NCBI GenBank assembly: GCA_010356995.1
Contig: ML996695.1
Coordinates: 753,061-817,060 of the forward strand
From: Trichodelitschia bisporula
Lineage: Eukaryota; Ascomycota; Dothideomycetes; Phaeotrichales; Phaeotrichaceae
DNA: 64,000 nt
Reading direction: 5' to 3'
Shown in pieces: positions 54,796-64,000 of the stretch; position 1 is the first letter of the stretch, and every line of letters begins with the position of its first letter. The notes below the pieces were generated by a model, which worked only from the letters and a program-made list of their open reading frames with translations, was not told the origin of the DNA and did not search any database. Both the position numbers and the translations under genes were made by a program.

Positions 54796-56362
54796 ACTGG
54801 CGGAACCGGGGCCAGAAATGAAGATAGTTGGGATTGTTGTTGGTGCCATCTCGCAGCTGGACCTCTAGATCCTCTGGACCTCCGGTGACTTCTGATGGAG
54901 AGAAGACGAAACGCTGTCACGCCGAAGCCAGTGACTTGGCCTTCCTCGTGCCCCATTGCTGCTTGTACACGCCTACAACAAGCATATGGAGTGTGTAAAC
55001 TCTCCACACGATGGCAGGCTCTGTGATATGTGCAGAGCTGCATTGGGTGGATAGAATGGGATAGGCTACCGTACTTCAAGCATAGGACTACTGTATACTC
55101 ACCTAAATAAGGCCGAGTACAGTGAGCAGTGATAACTCGACAAGCTTGCCGACCTTCTTCGACAAGCATTTCAACTGGCCACTTGAATACTCTGCGCAAG
55201 CAAAGACATCTCGAGAGCTACCAAATCTTAGTCCATATGCGGCTTGCCGGCAGCTAGTATCTCCTGCCAGCTGGGCGGTGTGTACGGCACCGATACTCCG
55301 AAGTAAGTACTCAGTACTCCCGAGTTGGCATCAAAACGTACCGAAGACGTGCCCTCGGTACGTCTTGCTCTGGACAAGTGCAGTATATTGCGGAAAGTGG
55401 AATGCGGAACTGCAGAACGGAACTGCAAGAATAATGAGATGCAAGGGTACTGTAGCAAGGGTGACAAGGTCCAGCAAACAGCTCATCAACAACAGCTCAA
55501 CAACAGCACCAACAGTTGTCACCAGCACAACCTAAGGAGGCCTCAATGCCCGTAGCGGGTCGTGATGGTCCACCCCACAAACATGGCGCCTGTGAGGCCC
55601 TGGACAACAGCGTATCCCCTCTCTTCTAGCGATGTGCTGCGTTGTCCAGCTCCATCAAAGCTGCAACTCTAATGCATCGTCGAGCAGTAGCATGTCCTAG
55701 CACCACGGCAAGCCTGCATCATCTGCTGCTACGGGTATGACGGGACTGCTTGTTGAGGTGCGTCCTTTGAGAGGACATATCTCGAGAAAAGCGAGCCTTC
55801 TCCGCATAAATCCTACTGCATCAACCTCCACACCCCGCTGCATAACCCCACACAACCTTCTCCTCTGTCTTCCTCTCCCCTTCTCCCCTCTGAATCTGGA
55901 CGCGGGCTGCGAGGTAGTCAGGTGGAGTCGTATCCCCCGGAACCCCGCGATGCTTTCTCCTTGCCGCCACCTTCCACCTCTCACCTCCCTCCTTCATTTT
56001 CTCCCCCTTCACTCACCCATCGCAAGGGAAAATAGACTTCGGCAACCAGCGGCAGCTCAGCAGCTATAACCCACCCCCATCGACAGTTCGGCATGTGATC
56101 TTCCATTGCACTTACCCGCTCTGAGAGAGAAAGTGGCCAAAAAATGCCGAAACAAGTCCTCCATTACGCCGACCCGACGCCAGCCGTAGATCCGTCATCC
56201 CGCCTCCGCCTCCCCCATGATCCCCCACATTAAGATGCTCGATCGTTGCTCGCCGCTTCACTTTTTTGCTCGTCTCTCCCCAATTACATCGTGCTGCATC
56301 TTAATGTCTGCTTTCTAGTTGTCCAGCTCATCTGTTTATCCAAAAAGCAAGAAAATACCCTT

Positions 56363-57815
56363 ATGACCTCCACGTCGATGATGATGATGATGATGCCGTC
56401 TCCCACCCGCGCCGCCTCCGCCGTTGCACCTCTCCTCCGCACCCCGCGTCCCCGCCATATTCCGTCATCATCTGCTGTCCGCCGGCCATTCTCCTCCTCT
56501 CGTCGCCAAAGGCAAGAAATACAGGATGCATACATCCTCAGCGCCTCGCGCACACCAGTTGGCACCGTACGTGACCTGCCTTCCGCCTCACCCCCCCGAT
56601 CGTTGATCTTCACCGCAACCCCCACACACCCCCACCAACCATGCTGATGAAACACTTTCCCAGTTCAACGGCGCCTTCACCAGCGTGCCGGCGACGCGCC
56701 TCGGCGCCACAGCCATAAAATCCGCCCTGGATAAGTCCACCGTCCCAGCCGATGCCCTATCGGCCGTCTACATGGGTCAGGTGTTGCAGGGCGCATCGGG
56801 ACAATCGCCGGCGCGCCAGGCTGCCCTCTTCGCCGGTCTGCCGGACAGCGTGGAAGCGACGACCGTAAACAAGGTTTGCGCTTCGGGGCTCAAGGCGGTT
56901 AGCCTGGCCGCGCAGCAGATCCAGCTTGGCCAGGCCGATGCCCTCATCGCTGGCGGTATGGAGAGCATGACACGCGTGCCTTACTACCTACCTCGTGCGT
57001 CACTGCAGCCCGCATTTGGCGACCAGAAGCTCCAGGACGGACTCATTGTCGACGGTCTGTGGGACGTTTACAACGAGATCCACATGGGCAACTGCGCAGA
57101 GAACACAGCGAAGAAATTCAGCCTTACGCGCGAGGAGCAGGACAATTACGCCATTGAGAGCTACCGCCGCGCGCAGGACGCATGGGCCAAGGGTCTGTTT
57201 GACGAAGAAATCGCCCCAGTGACCATCAAGAATAAGAAGGGCGAAACCGTCGTCAAGGTCGACGAGCAGTTCAACAAACTCAAGCTAGACAAGGTGTCAA
57301 CGCTCAAGCCCGCCTTTGACCGCTCCGGCAACGGTACCATCACCGCGGCCAACAGCTCGCCGCTCAGCGACGGCGCCAGTGCGCTGGTGCTCGGCTCCCG
57401 CGCCATTGCCGGCCAATACGGACAACAGTCGCGCGTACTAGCGCGCATCGTATCCTATGCCGACGCCTCGGTTGCACCCATCGACTTCCCCATCGCGCCC
57501 GCCGAAGCCGTACCCGCGGCTCTGGCGCGCGCTTCCCTCAAGACGAGCGACATTGCCGTCTGGGAGTTCAACGAAGCGTTTGCGGCCGTGATACGCGCCA
57601 ACGCGCGCATCTTAGGTCTGGGAGACGAGGCGCGGGTCAATCCACGTGGCGGCGCGATTGCCCTAGGTCATGCACTTGGGAGCTCGGGTAGTCGGATTTT
57701 GGTCACGTTACTGCACCAGCTGGAGGTGGGCGAGTATGGCTGCGCGGCCATTTGCAATGGCGGCGGGGCGGCCACGGCGCTGGTGGTGCAGAGGATTGCG
57801 CCGTGCGACTTGTAG
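56363..57815 (+). CDS. Acetyl-CoA acetyltransferase (thiolase), mitochondrial
   Basis: Condenses two acetyl-CoA to acetoacetyl-CoA, or the reverse, in ketone-body and isoleucine breakdown. Exons: 56363-56566 and 56664-57815, joined as RTPVGT|FNGAF, giving 451 aa. The first 50 residues contain a run of six Met, then a basic, acid-poor stretch ending [12 protein letters not shown], a typical mitochondrial presequence. Thiolase landmarks: [12 protein letters not shown] (nucleophile Cys140), [55 protein letters not shown] (His404) and [14 protein letters not shown] (Cys432, proton donor). The C-terminus (APCDL) is not a PTS1. A separate cytosolic Erg10-type gene is expected elsewhere. The six consecutive ATG codons leave the true start somewhat open, but all give the same mature protein. 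Confidence 0.95.
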
Positions 57816-60800
57816 ACGGCGCGGGTGGTATTGCGAGCCCGAGGGTGCCAGTTTGGCCTTGCCAGCGTCACCTTCGATATGCATTAGCATGCATGCTCGA
57901 AGCATCCGAGTATCCAATGGCCTGTAAGGCTTTGCCGGGCGCGCGGGGTTCTGTGGATGTACGAACTGGGACGGACGCACAGCAGGCAAGGGGGGGTCAT
58001 CGACGTGCTGGCAGGCAGCTGGCAGTGATGCCTTCGAAGAGGTAGCCGACCCTAAAATGTTCAAAATCGACCAAAGAATTTCAACGCCAACGCTGTGCTC
58101 GCATCGAATGGTGCTTGATTGATCTACACTTGCAAAGGCTGCTTCGTTCCAGCAGCGCTTTTGATGCCGTTGTGATCAGCCGGGGTTTTCCATGAGTAGG
58201 AAAGACATGATGTTCCGTGAGATGCGTGGCTTCGAGCATATGTGTCCACTACGGCGAGGCGGTATGTTTGAGACCAGGTGCAACCTTAAGCGAAGTTATG
58301 CTCGATATGGCCCGAGAGAGAGAACGCATCCCCTGGATTAGCTGCTTCCGCGCGCGCAACGTAACTCCCGGACTGCAGGCGCAGAGCGCGACGCTTGTCT
58401 CCGCATAAGACTGGACTAGGGATCTAGTCCGACACCAGCCCGCCCGGCACCGTGCATCCCGCCGGTCCAGCCGGAGATCGGCGGTTCGGGGTCTCGTCGT
58501 TCGCGTTCCTGGTACGTATTCACGCCGCTGTGGGTCACTGCATCGGCAAGAGCATCAGTGACTTCACGGCTCATGGAACACTCCTCCTACCGCACAAATA
58601 TCGGACTTAGCGGTTCATGTGCCGCTGTGAGGCTAGCGCCACGGCGTCTCTAGCGAGGAGCGGGCGCAGATTATCGATAGCTGTCCGAGACTTGGAATTG
58701 CCGCCGGGACTTTGTCATGGAGCGATCGAGATTTTCGGTAGACCCTCATAACGTACGAGGCGACGCTGCATCTTCACAGCTCTTTTTCTCCACGATCGCA
58801 GCCTTCGGATAAGGGAGATCTTGCGGCTCTCCAATAGAGAAATTCCTTTGCAGCGATTTTCCGTAAACCAAGGAATCAGACAATAGACAAGAGGGCACAC
58901 TGTGCAATTGGCCAGGGGTCGGCCTCCGGCCGCGCAGCCGCGTGCAGCGTGCGTCGCTGCGTTGTGTTGTGACTTGTGGCGCTCCGACGTCTGCGGGCAG
59001 CGCGCCACAGCTTGTCTTGGTCTTGGGTCGTCTGCAGGCCGTCAGTTGACCCACTCTGGACCGTAACGTGTACCAATCGACTCCTGACCGCATGTACGTA
59101 CAGAGTACGGATGGAATTTGCTCCTCACCTCATCAAATGTGTTGATGCCTTTGTACGACCAACATCACCAATTGATGTCACGACGCTTAATTTCGCTACC
59201 ACCTCTTTATCGGCATTCGCGAGACGGCTATCTCCAGCTCGTTGCCCGCGCTTTCATTCTCACCGCGTCCGACTTGCAGTACGCCGAACCCCTACCGCTG
59301 CTCCGTGCTAACGGCGAGCACGTTATGTGACCTGCAGCAGCATCAATGCTTTGAGTTTGACGCCGCAGGCCAGCGGCAGCCGCGGGATTATTCAGCTGCA
59401 GTGCCGGGTTGAGAAGACCCTCCAGCCTAAGCCATCTGTAGACAAGCTGACGGAGGCCGTCTTGAAGAGTTAACGCATTTCGGACGTCTATACGTGCAGT
59501 AGCGGTGCGCGTTCTGGAGACACAAAACATGGCATGACGCCGGCAGACCTCGAGCAGCACTTGCGACGTGCATTTCGGAGGGGCATGCTTCCTTTTTCTC
59601 TTTGCTGGCATGGCTGCATCTGTGATCATATTAGCAAGTATGAAGTAGAGAAGCCAAGAAATTCGGAGAATACGGGGACGTGTGGGGTGTGGAGATGACG
59701 AAAGCGGAGAGGTGGCCTCGCCTTTCTTTCGCCAGCAAGCTACCTCAGCTTCGGATCAGTCAGGGGCCGATTCGCTCAATGATGCGCCGAGAGTGCATAT
59801 TAAGGTTGCCACGAAATGGGAATCGCGATTGCACTGCACCTCTCCCGGGATGATAGGACGATGATGCCATCGTAGCTGGCTTCTCCACTGCAGAGCATCC
59901 GTCCGGGCAGACTGTCAGATCAGGCTGGGGACAGGATATGTGCGTGGAACTGATGCCGTGCTTGGATCTTGTGACCGCTTCCTTACAGATAAGGAATGCT
60001 AGGCCTGTAGAATGAAGACAAGTGATATAGCGCACCGTTAGGGCGCGTTGATGATGGCGAAGCAATCAACTGAAGTGATGTGGATATCGACCACTCAAAT
60101 ACCACAGTAGCTCAAGCGCTTGTCGAATATATGCCCTCGATCGAGCGATGCAACCATTGTGAGCTCATAGAGAATGGCGTTCAGGAGTCCGTTACTTTCC
60201 TCAATCCCTAATGTCGTATCAGCTCGGCTGCCTGAATGCCGGTAGAACGGTAGGCAGAATGATGGCCATTAAGACACCTGAGAAAGCCGACAGCATCTAA
60301 ATCATCAGATGATCCGACCACAGTGTCAAATCTTCTTCAAATTAGCTGTGAGACCATCTCTTCAACCTGTACGGAGTCAGGTCTGGAATCGTTGTAATGA
60401 ACCAAAATGTGATGGGGAAGCGCAAACAAGCCTAGGTGATTATTACGGGTCATCATTATGTGTGGAGGCATTACGATTGCGATAGGGTGCTCACCAGTGG
60501 GTCTCGCCAACTCTATCTCTTCATATCAGGTAAACGCCATGAAATCTGTAGTCTTCGGAGCTCGAGTTAAGGCCAATTGCCCCTACTATGCAGTTGAAGT
60601 CTTGGGAAGCCACTCTATGCCTTAGTTCCTCCGACGTCGTTACAACTTCAACATGCTTGTGATACGACCGACCACGACGGCCCATAGTTCATCGGCATGA
60701 AGCGGAGAGCAGTTCCGGACTTCAGTGGTTGTCAATGCTGAAATTGGAGGATATCGGTTCCGCCTCTGACCCAGAAGAAGCTTGGAAGCGTTGAGCTCCG

Positions 60801-62060
60801 GCTAATAACCAACAGGATACAAACAGCGCGCAATCCTCGTCAGCGATCCTTCGCAATGTGGGATTTGCAGGCTCCGCCGTATCTTCCAAAGTCCTGAACC
60901 TCGGATGTTTGAGAGGTCAGAAGATTTGCTCGTCCACATAGCGTTGCGTAACGAAGGCTCGGTTCAGTGACAGCTCGATCTCGACGAGTCATGCATCTTC
61001 ATCGTTGATTATCGGCGACACTATACATTTGAAGCGAAATAGCGCATTCATGACGCCCTGAGAGCTTTGGGGTCCACCGCGGAGCGGCCAGGTCACAATA
61101 TTCACAGCCTTGGGTAGACTAATGTAACCAAGTCTGCGACAGTCAATATCCGAGTTGCAAGGCTGAGCAGGGAACTGATGCCATACCCATAACAGAGAGC
61201 AATAAAGAAAAACTGGCCAATAGGATGAGTCTCGAAGTGACTAGTCGTCGTAGGAAAGCAATGACATGTTAGCAGACGGAACGCGATGCTGCCCTACTGT
61301 CACAAGTGCCTTGAGCGCGTCGGCTCCCTTCAAGAATATTGGGAAACGGTATCGGATTGCTAGGGTTAACGCCAGGATCTCGTGTCAAAGAGAATGTAGG
61401 AATTTGAGCTTGACCAGATACTGATTTCAGCAATCGATCGCAGCGACATCTCCAGTTGCGATGTCAAAGTGGAGCGAGAGACGTTACTTCCATCTGTCGT
61501 GAGTCACTGAGGGGTATTTCGTGACTGAGGCACCAAGGCAAGTAAAGAGGCTGGGCGGTGTGGCTGTGCAGGACCTGCATCGTCCCTAGGCCACAGAACT
61601 TCTTGCACCCCTTGTTTCATATCTTTGCGTACAAATAGGGGGGTAAAAAGGGGTGTCGCTTGGATGAAAGTGGAGGTACTGTTAACATACTCCAGCTTCT
61701 GATGGAGTTACTCTCATTCGACTGGTTGGAAGAATCGCCGTCGATGGCTAATTTGATATGTCGATGATCGGATACAGAGTGCCGGACTTCCATTGTGCCT
61801 ATGCCTTCAGAGCTCACAAAGGTATGGAGTCGATTCTACGAACTTCGCGCATAAAGCTGAGGGGGAGGACAACGCTCATTAGCAGCGGCCAAAATTGCGG
61901 GGGCTTAATAACAGCGCTCTTCATGACGCAACGAAGCAGATGCGACCGGAGGGGAATGTATCCTATTGCTGTCGTTGAGCTTGTATAGACAATGAACATC
62001 AAATCGTATCGACGCCGTTAAATGCTCAACCGTCCAATCCATAAGCACAGTATCGTACAA
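57816..62060. other. 4.2 kb gene-poor region with a possible degraded coding relic
   Basis: No intact gene found. Between about 59700 and 61250 the minus strand shows one frame that reads protein-like for long pieces (LVEIELSLNRAFVTQRYVDE, GIEESNGLLNAILYEL), interrupted by many stops, mostly TGA. I cannot assign a family. The rest, including 57816-59200, shows only scattered short frames. Confidence 0.4.
59700..61250 (-). pseudogene. Possible decayed gene of unknown family
   Basis: Pieces with protein-like composition continue in one frame over several hundred bases but are broken by numerous stops, predominantly TGA, and by apparent frame changes. CGA-to-TGA decay on the sense strand would explain the TGA excess. 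I recognise no transporter, reverse transcriptase, transposase or HET motif. The alternative is chance open frames in noncoding DNA. Confidence 0.25.
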
Positions 62061-62630
62061 TCAATCCCAACTGCATCGCATGTCAGCCACGCTTCAGACA
62101 TACAAATAATGACTTACCCCTGATCCTTTTGCCGGAAAATATCACCACTCTGTCCCTTCTGCTTTCCAGTCTTGCCGCCTTCGACTACTAACCTGTCAAG
62201 CTGGTAGAACTGGCTTATGACCGTTTGCCGCTTTCGATGCGTCAGCACTGTCCTGTCGCCACTGTTTCGAAACCTCAGGGACACCGAGCTGCTGAGGGAT
62301 TACGTGGGTTAGGTAGCAGAGCATACCTTAAGGACCTGTAGTTCCCTCAAACCCTTTTGCAACAGCTCTTGCCGTACCCGCTCATCAGTATCCTTTTGGT
62401 GCTCCCGGAACGCATCTTTGGTCCTTCGCTTTGCGTACTCGCGAAAGTTGTACGAGGCAAACTGGTTCGACTGGCGCAAGAGCGATCGAAACTGGCGATT
62501 GTTCAGTTAGCTATGTTCGTTTTTTGAGAAGCAAACGGCCGTAAGCAAGTGAAGCTTCGTTCCGGATGCGAAACGGTGGACGTACTAATGACCGCGCTTG
62601 GAAAGCGAGGTCGCCCTGAATTGCTGCCAT
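62061..62630 (-). CDS. ISD11: LYR-motif protein Isd11 (LYRM4), mitochondrial Fe-S cluster assembly
   Basis: Stabilises the cysteine desulfurase Nfs1 in the mitochondrial matrix, needed for sulfur release in Fe-S cluster synthesis. Four exons on the minus strand: 62586-62630, 62327-62491, 62118-62230 and 62061-62070, giving 110 aa; the introns are 94, 96 and 47 bp, all GT-AG. Splicing yields [26 protein letters not shown], where LFR stands for the LYR tripeptide. [52 protein letters not shown] and finally RQKDQGWD follow, matching fungal Isd11 from end to end. The last exon supplies only T TGG GAT TGA. Reading on without that splice meets TAA inside the donor. No single frame exceeds 60 codons, so simple ORF scans miss it. 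It lies 406 bp downstream of SF3A1 on the same strand. Confidence 0.93.
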
Positions 62631-63036
62631 AGCAAGCCTTGAAGGGATTAAGGTCGTTGGTTTTCACTTGTGAAGTGGCGCATTTGAGCCTCCGATTCCG
62701 CTGATGCGCGCGATGACTTCAGCGGAAAATTTGGCGGAGCGGGAAAACCCCGGCGAGCGTGCCGCTAGGGCTGCCGCCTAAGACGTCACCACAATGCTGA
62801 GAACAGTATTTTGGGGAATTGGGACAGTATTCGCATGCTATTTAAGCGCGGAGAAAGCCCATTAACAACGTCCAAACAAACCCCATGCGGTATTAATCCC
62901 ATGAACTCCGTACTGGACCAAGCAACACGTACGCCCGACTGATGCAAATGCTCTAATTTACATAGGCGAATCCTCATTGATCACCCTATTGTTGGTATTT
63001 CTGTTGAATCGCCCGAATCTGTTCCTCAAGATTCAT
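62631..63036. other. Intergenic region, SF3A1 to ISD11
   Basis: A 406-base spacer holding the SF3A1 3' end and the ISD11 promoter. Nothing else seen. Confidence 0.5.
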
Positions 63037-64000
63037 TCATTGCCCAGAAGGGGCGTTAGGCACCGCTCCCATGCCAGAGGCTGCCCGCTTTTGCCTCGCC
63101 TGCTCGTCCTCATTTAGAGGCTGGCCAGTAACTGCGTCAAAAACGTCGGTACGCTGCGACGCAAGCCGCTTGAGATTCTTCGCGACCTCATCTGTGGACA
63201 GGTTGGTGGTTGCCTGACGTTCTCGCTCCTTTTCCTTTTGCTTGCGCCAGTTTGGATCGAGAAGTTCAACTACAAACTATTAGCATGGAGAGTAGATTGC
63301 AAGGGAGTTGCTCACCCTTCATGTGTTGCTCGAGCTCGTCATATGGAATCTGCTGTTTGCAGTTAGGACATAATGCCATTTGGACATTCTTTCTCCGGGC
63401 CATAGCGCGTGGCACTGTCCCGCCCTCGCGAATGCGCATGGGGTTTGCTGCAGCTTTGGCCGCGGCCTGAGCTTGTTGCGCACGCTCGCGCTCCGCAGCA
63501 CGCTCACGAATACGGGCTTGCTCCTCTTCGTCTTGTGCCGACCTATATGCAAGCGGCTCTGGTTGTATTGGGCCTTGCGGGTACTGCCCTGCTGCCGGAG
63601 GTAGCTGAACAGGTGGCGCTGGCGTGGCATCGTAGTAGGGGTCATCGGCGGTAGGCATGGCCTCTTCTATCCGCATGTTGTGCGGCGCGAGGCTCATCAT
63701 TGCCTTCTGCTCAAGAGAGGCAGACTGCAAGTCCGAGAGGGATGTCGGAGGCGGAAGGTCGATGCTCTCATCCTCCTCGGTGAATACGATGGTGCCAACC
63801 ACAGAGAAGTCATGCCAGTCAATCTGAGCATACGCCATCTTTTCCGCCTCAACTTCCTCCTCCTTTTTGGCCTTTTGCATTTCCTGGTATTTGACCCACT
63901 CCGCCCGCTGCTTTGCGCGTCCCAGGAGGTGGAAGCGGTCGCAAACATTGCGCTCGAGTTCTGCGATGCGCGCCCGCTCTAGCTTTCCACCTTCAACTGT
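63037..64000 (-). CDS. Splicing factor 3A subunit 1 (SF3A1/Prp21), C-terminal part
   Basis: U2 snRNP component needed for branch-site recognition. The gene enters from the right edge. Exons seen are 63316-64000 (open at the edge) and 63037-63269, joined over a 46-bp intron, giving 305 residues plus stop. The visible part starts within the post-SURP helical region (ERNVCDRFHLLGRAKQRAEWVKYQEMQKAK). It continues with IDWHDFSVVGTIVFTEEDE, the conserved block before the Pro/Ala/Gln-rich linker, and then RRKNVQMALCPNCKQQIPYDELEQHMK|VELLDPNWRKQK. The Cys pair with the following His resembles a small zinc-binding module. It ends after a charged helix (VAKNLKRLASQRTDVFDAVTG). There is no C-terminal ubiquitin-like domain as in animals, which is usual for fungi. 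The SURP domains lie outside the window. Confidence 0.93.

Larger units (their letters stand above)
53441..56362. other. 2.9 kb gene-free region upstream of the thiolase gene
   Basis: Divergent upstream region. It contains a G12 run (53828-53839), GAGAC repeats near 54580-54600, a CTACAGTACTGTAG palindrome (54782-54795) and further GTAC-containing words near 55070-55370. A 277-codon minus-strand frame (54366-55199) has no motif or consistent composition and was not accepted. The last 250 bases are C/T-rich leader. Confidence 0.45.

Noticed and set aside
54366-55199. 277-codon minus-strand frame upstream of the Cys-cluster gene
   Set aside because: No recognisable motif; it changes from Cys/His-rich to Arg/Leu-rich without domain logic. 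Long open frames by chance are expected in this GC-rich DNA.
59228-59629. 133-codon minus-strand frame at the end of the possible relic
   Set aside because: It could be part of the decayed region, but it has no motif and cannot be tied to the pieces further upstream.
1-64000. Transposons, LTR elements, CRISPR arrays, secondary-metabolite core genes
   Set aside because: No transposase, reverse transcriptase, long terminal repeats, spacer arrays, PKS/NRPS or terpene synthase motifs were seen on either strand.

Overview
The window is nuclear DNA of a filamentous ascomycete (Pezizomycotina). The proteins are eukaryotic and fungal: BBP/SF1, Lsm2, SF3A1, TRAPPC4, Pex5, Cdc45, Isd11, a SAT4/PTH11-type membrane protein and fungal permeases. 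Most genes carry short GT-AG introns (about 42-168 bp) with CTAAC or CTGAC-like branch sites close to the acceptor. Base composition is moderately GC-rich, and there are no operons, CRISPR arrays or recognisable whole transposons. I cannot place it below subphylum from sequence alone.

Layout. 0-10 kb: 5' part of a DHA2-type MFS transporter (-), the branchpoint-bridging protein (+), an intron-containing tRNA-Pro(AGG) (-), a 916-aa protein with a C-terminal SAM methyltransferase domain (-) preceded by a 36-base G run, then ribulose-5-phosphate 3-epimerase (+). 10-20 kb: deoxyribose-phosphate aldolase (+), a 3.2 kb gene-free stretch with a long pyrimidine-rich part, an EGF-like single-pass membrane protein (+), Lsm2 (+) and TRAPPC4/Trs23 (-). 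20-33 kb: a tandem-UBC E2-like protein (+), Pex5 (-), a two-RRM protein (-), Cdc45 (+) and the Ptc7-type PP2C phosphatase (+). 33-48 kb: a GNAT acetyltransferase (-), a SAT4-type seven-helix membrane protein (-), an APC-family amino acid/choline permease (+) and a conserved unknown (+), with long gaps. 48-64 kb: a membrane-anchored unknown (-), a CCDC124/Lso2-type protein (+), a Cys-cluster unknown (-), a mitochondrial acetyl-CoA acetyltransferase (+), a gene-poor stretch with a possible degraded coding region, Isd11 (-), and the 3' part of SF3A1 (-).

The genes are mostly housekeeping and independent of each other. Two links stand out. RPE and DERA sit side by side on one strand and both feed pentose or deoxypentose carbon into triose phosphate. 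Three core splicing genes (BBP, Lsm2, SF3A1) lie within the window. The main value of a manual reading was exon structure: Isd11 is split over four short exons, TRAPPC4 has an intron inside its start codon, the E2 has a 12-base exon, and at least three introns are multiples of three without stops, so retention would keep the frame. Intergenic DNA carries repeated ACTGTAC-N2-GTACAGT dyads and long G/C homopolymers upstream of genes. I found no clear new multi-gene defence or biosynthetic system.
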